DNA of 64,000 nt from Escarpia spicata (taxonomy: Eukaryota; Annelida; Polychaeta; Sabellida; Siboglinidae). The position numbers and the translations under genes were made by a program. Under the pieces are notes generated by a model. It was not told where the DNA came from, ran no database searches, and was given only the letters and a program-made list of their open reading frames with translations. The stretch's first letter is position 1. Every line of letters begins with the position of its first letter. The stretch lies in NCBI GenBank assembly GCA_963995525.1, contig OZ023211.1:906598-970597 (forward strand). Direction: 5' to 3'. Shown here piece by piece: positions 61,591-64,000 of the stretch.

Positions 61591-62782
61591 TTCCGAAATG
61601 TCTTGATGAAACCTTTCGCCAAGCTCATCGCTTACCTCACCCAGATTAGGTGGAAATAAATCAAGATGAGAATGCAAGAAGTGCATTTTAAGAGACATCC
61701 TACAGCCTATTCGTTGATAGGCCTTTGGTATGTTTCCACTGATTCAACATACTGTTCAGCTGTATGGTTCCTAAAAAAAACTCCGCACAACTAACACAAC
61801 TGATTCCCGAGCTGCAAACTGAAGTAGCTTCAGATTATTTTTGAACTAGCGATCACACATCACTTCACGGATCTGGGGCCAAACGAAAATGCCTGCTTTT
61901 AGTATAACATTAGTTTTCTCTGCCTCAAACTTCGCTCTGAGATACTGTAAGCCACAACCATCAGGATCCATCGCCTTTACAATGTTTTTTTATAAAGCCG
62001 AGTTTGATGTGGAAGGTATACTTTGTGAGGTCTACCAATGGTTTACACTGCACACTGTACACTGTACCGGCCAACTATGTATTCGTATCTTTCAGGCCAG
62101 TCTTTTACACGTAATGATTGCTATCGTCACGGCTGTTCCATAGGAACAAGATGCACATGTGTTTTGATAACCCAGCTGCAGTCATAGGAGGAGAGAAATC
62201 ACCTTCTGATCACCACACACGTTCCACGTATGATCTAAGTAAATAATTACTTCCAGGATGATGTCCATCTCCTTCATGCTGACAATATGAGCTAAAGGAA
62301 CGAAAGGTTTTTTGTTACCATTTGGTAACAACACAGCTTTGCTGGAATCTATTAAAAGTCTCCATTCATCAGGCACGGGTTCGTTTCCTAGCTCATGCAT
62401 GAGGTGACTTACATCAGTACAGAAACAAACATAATTTTGTCTCTTAAAAAGGCGGCTAAGTTTGTGTGTCGATCACGGAAGTGGGACATTTTGGTATCTT
62501 CCTGCAGGAGATTCCATTGCTATAGTTTGGAGCCCAACATTTCAATATCCTCCTTTGACAGTTATACCAGGTCGATCATCTCTTCTTGAATTAGCAAGTG
62601 TGGCTTCTTTTCCTCAGATTCAGGTTCGTACAGTTCATCCATATATCATCCATACCAGCAGCATCGCATTCATCATCAGAGTTGTCATCGCCTTCAACTG
62701 CAGTAGCTGTTGGGGGAACTGCTATATGATTCTCCAAGTCACGGGGGACTGGCTTCAGAGCAAACTTACAATCTGCACACAC
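61590..62782 (-). pseudogene. Frameshifted copy of an uncharacterised repeat-associated protein family
   Basis: Reading down the minus strand, successive frames give MCADCKFALKPVP and an acidic DDNSDDECDAAG linker (62591-62782); QEDTKMSHFRDRHTNLAAFL; FCTDVSHLMHELGNEPVPDE continuing WRLLIDSSKAVLLPNGNKKP and WNVCGDQKVISLLL (62182-62460); CILFLWNSRDDSNHY; PLVDLTKYTFHIKLGFIKK; VKAMDPDGCGLQYLRAKFE and ILKAGIFVWPQIREVM; then MSLKMHFLHSHLDLFPPNLG and SDELGERFHQDIS. I recall the motif order (DEWRLFIDSSK...LHNGN, CFLCxWDSR, PPLHIKLGL, GIFVGPQI, HSHLDFFPxNLG, HGERFHQD) from unnamed multicopy proteins in cnidarians and arthropods. At least five frame changes or stops make it a pseudogene. Its C-terminal end abuts the hAT fragment head-on. 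Function is unknown. Confidence 0.75.
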
Positions 62783-64000
62783 AACATTTGACTTGTTTTA
62801 CTTTGAGAAAGCACCAATTTTTGTATACAAAAGTAGCAGCCGGTAGACGCTAACGCAAGCCGGGAATCACTGCGCTGTTGCCAGGTGCAGGAACATGTTA
62901 ACAACTTTAACATCAAATAATTATTCCAATTATACTGGGTTGGCACTAGGCAGCCTAGTGTAATTGGATCATATGTATAACTTAAAATCCTGACGTGCTG
63001 GGAACATTCTGATTTCGGATTTGGAATCAGCATACTCGATTTATTCTAGAACACATGTTTTTATCCCAGTAGCAGAATCTTTGTTGTCCAGTGATATTTA
63101 TCTTTTTTTGATGTTCTATCCCTTCCCATTTTCCGCATAGACAATCGACGTGACATTAAGTATTCCGTAGGGTTATATGAGTTCATGTTGTGATTTTATA
63201 ATTTCCTCGCCTGTTTGACGTTAATCTGTCTTGCCTTCTAGTTCTCTTGGAGTTAATTATATCGTACACGAGATGCTTAATATATTTTGCATCCACTTTC
63301 AGGTCTTCACGCATGCTACGCAAATGCTCTTTCACTAACTCCCTGTTCGCTTGCACATATCCGTTATTTGTCGTAACATAAAGTAATGTTAGGCAAAGTG
63401 CAACCCAGGAGCAAAACGCACCCCTGCCCTATCTTGGTAGTTTCAACTATTTGTCCGCTGTATCAACGTATACAGCACGATGCCAAACCATTTCTTTTTT
63501 TTCGATTTGGCAAGATGCAGAACCCCAAGTAATGTACATAAAGTTTTAGTTTTTGGCCATATTTTTATACGAAACCAAACAGCTTTAATCGATCCTGCAG
63601 CGTAATTTTTTTTAAATGTGTAATCTAAAAAGTTAAATAACCGATTAGTGTCCCCTTTGTGTTGCTATAATAGGTGTAATTAATTGCGTTAATTCAGCGG
63701 TCAATATAGCATGTATTATTTGTGAAATTCCGATGTCACATCCAACACGGGGTAAAGCGCAACGGAACAAAGCGTACTCCGGTGTTTGGATATGGTGTTA
63801 AACAAATAAAATATAATTTGTTGCTATATTATTAATATAAACACATTGTCGCCCGCCGCCCGTGATGTAATTGCACAGGCTGTAAGAGGGTGTTCTCTCG
63901 AGGTCAAGAAAACCCACAAGACGGCGGCAAGGAACATGGCCAATTGACTGATCCTCTCACCACACAAGGAAATGATCATCACTGAGACGGTGTCCAAGAG
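62783..64000. other. Sequence at the window end, unclassified
   Basis: 63380-63790 contains repeated ideas of caaagtgcaaccc / gtaaagcgcaacgg, which could be terminal parts of a DNA transposon. The plus-strand peptide after 63861 (VIAQAVRGCSLEVKKTHKTA) might be the start of a transposase, but it is cut by the window. No host exon was recognised. Confidence 0.3.

Noticed and set aside
63861..64000. Start of a pogo/Tigger-like transposase
   Set aside because: Only a short peptide is visible before a stop, and the window ends; there is not enough to assign a family.

Overview
The window looks like animal nuclear DNA, most likely from a marine lophotrochozoan (mollusc-like). The coding sequence is sparse and split by spliceosomal introns with GT-AG borders. 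The rest is intronic DNA with tRNA-derived SINE, LINE, hAT-type and MITE-like remnants and many minisatellites. No bacterial-style genes, operons, rRNA, functional tRNA or CRISPR arrays are seen. The species assignment is inference.

The one host gene I can support is on the minus strand. It is an orthologue of trachealess / NPAS1-NPAS3, a bHLH-PAS transcription factor. Two coding exons are visible: the bHLH exon at 49309-49547 and the exon leading into PAS-A at 15897-15976. Both have consensus splice donors and their reading phases join exactly across a 33.3-kb intron. The start of the gene (above 49.5 kb) and the PAS-A core, PAS-B and C-terminus (below position 1) were not found, so nearly the whole window appears to be intron of this gene.

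Layout by position: 1-15.9 kb is downstream intron carrying large minisatellites (41, 71, 44, 38, 42, 38 and 103 bp units), a SINE whose tRNA-like head has been tandemly amplified, and a (GT)n/(ACGC)n microsatellite. 15.9-49.3 kb is the giant intron. It holds a 3.2-kb inverted-repeat element (18.2-21.4 kb) with a MITE in its centre, arrays of 47, 25, 38, 47, 26, 48 and 36 bp, a hairpin MITE split by a 1.1-kb insertion (35.1-36.4 kb), and a degenerate LINE (46.0-47.7 kb) with truncated sisters. 49.3-50.8 kb is the bHLH exon hemmed in by minisatellites on both sides. 50.8-64 kb has almost no young minisatellites; it holds unique CpG-bearing stretches, a SINE, and at 59.5-62.8 kb a cluster of DNA-transposon debris. 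That cluster contains a hAT/ZMYM1-like transposase fragment with an in-frame (CA)n expansion, and a convergent pseudogene of an uncharacterised, repeat-associated protein family.

By my tally roughly 15 kb (about a quarter) of the window is tandem repeat, and several arrays show higher-order structure. The things most worth following up are this repeat landscape inside a developmental regulator, the inverted-repeat and nested elements, the SINE-born satellite and the orphan protein family. No gene cluster forming a new pathway is present.
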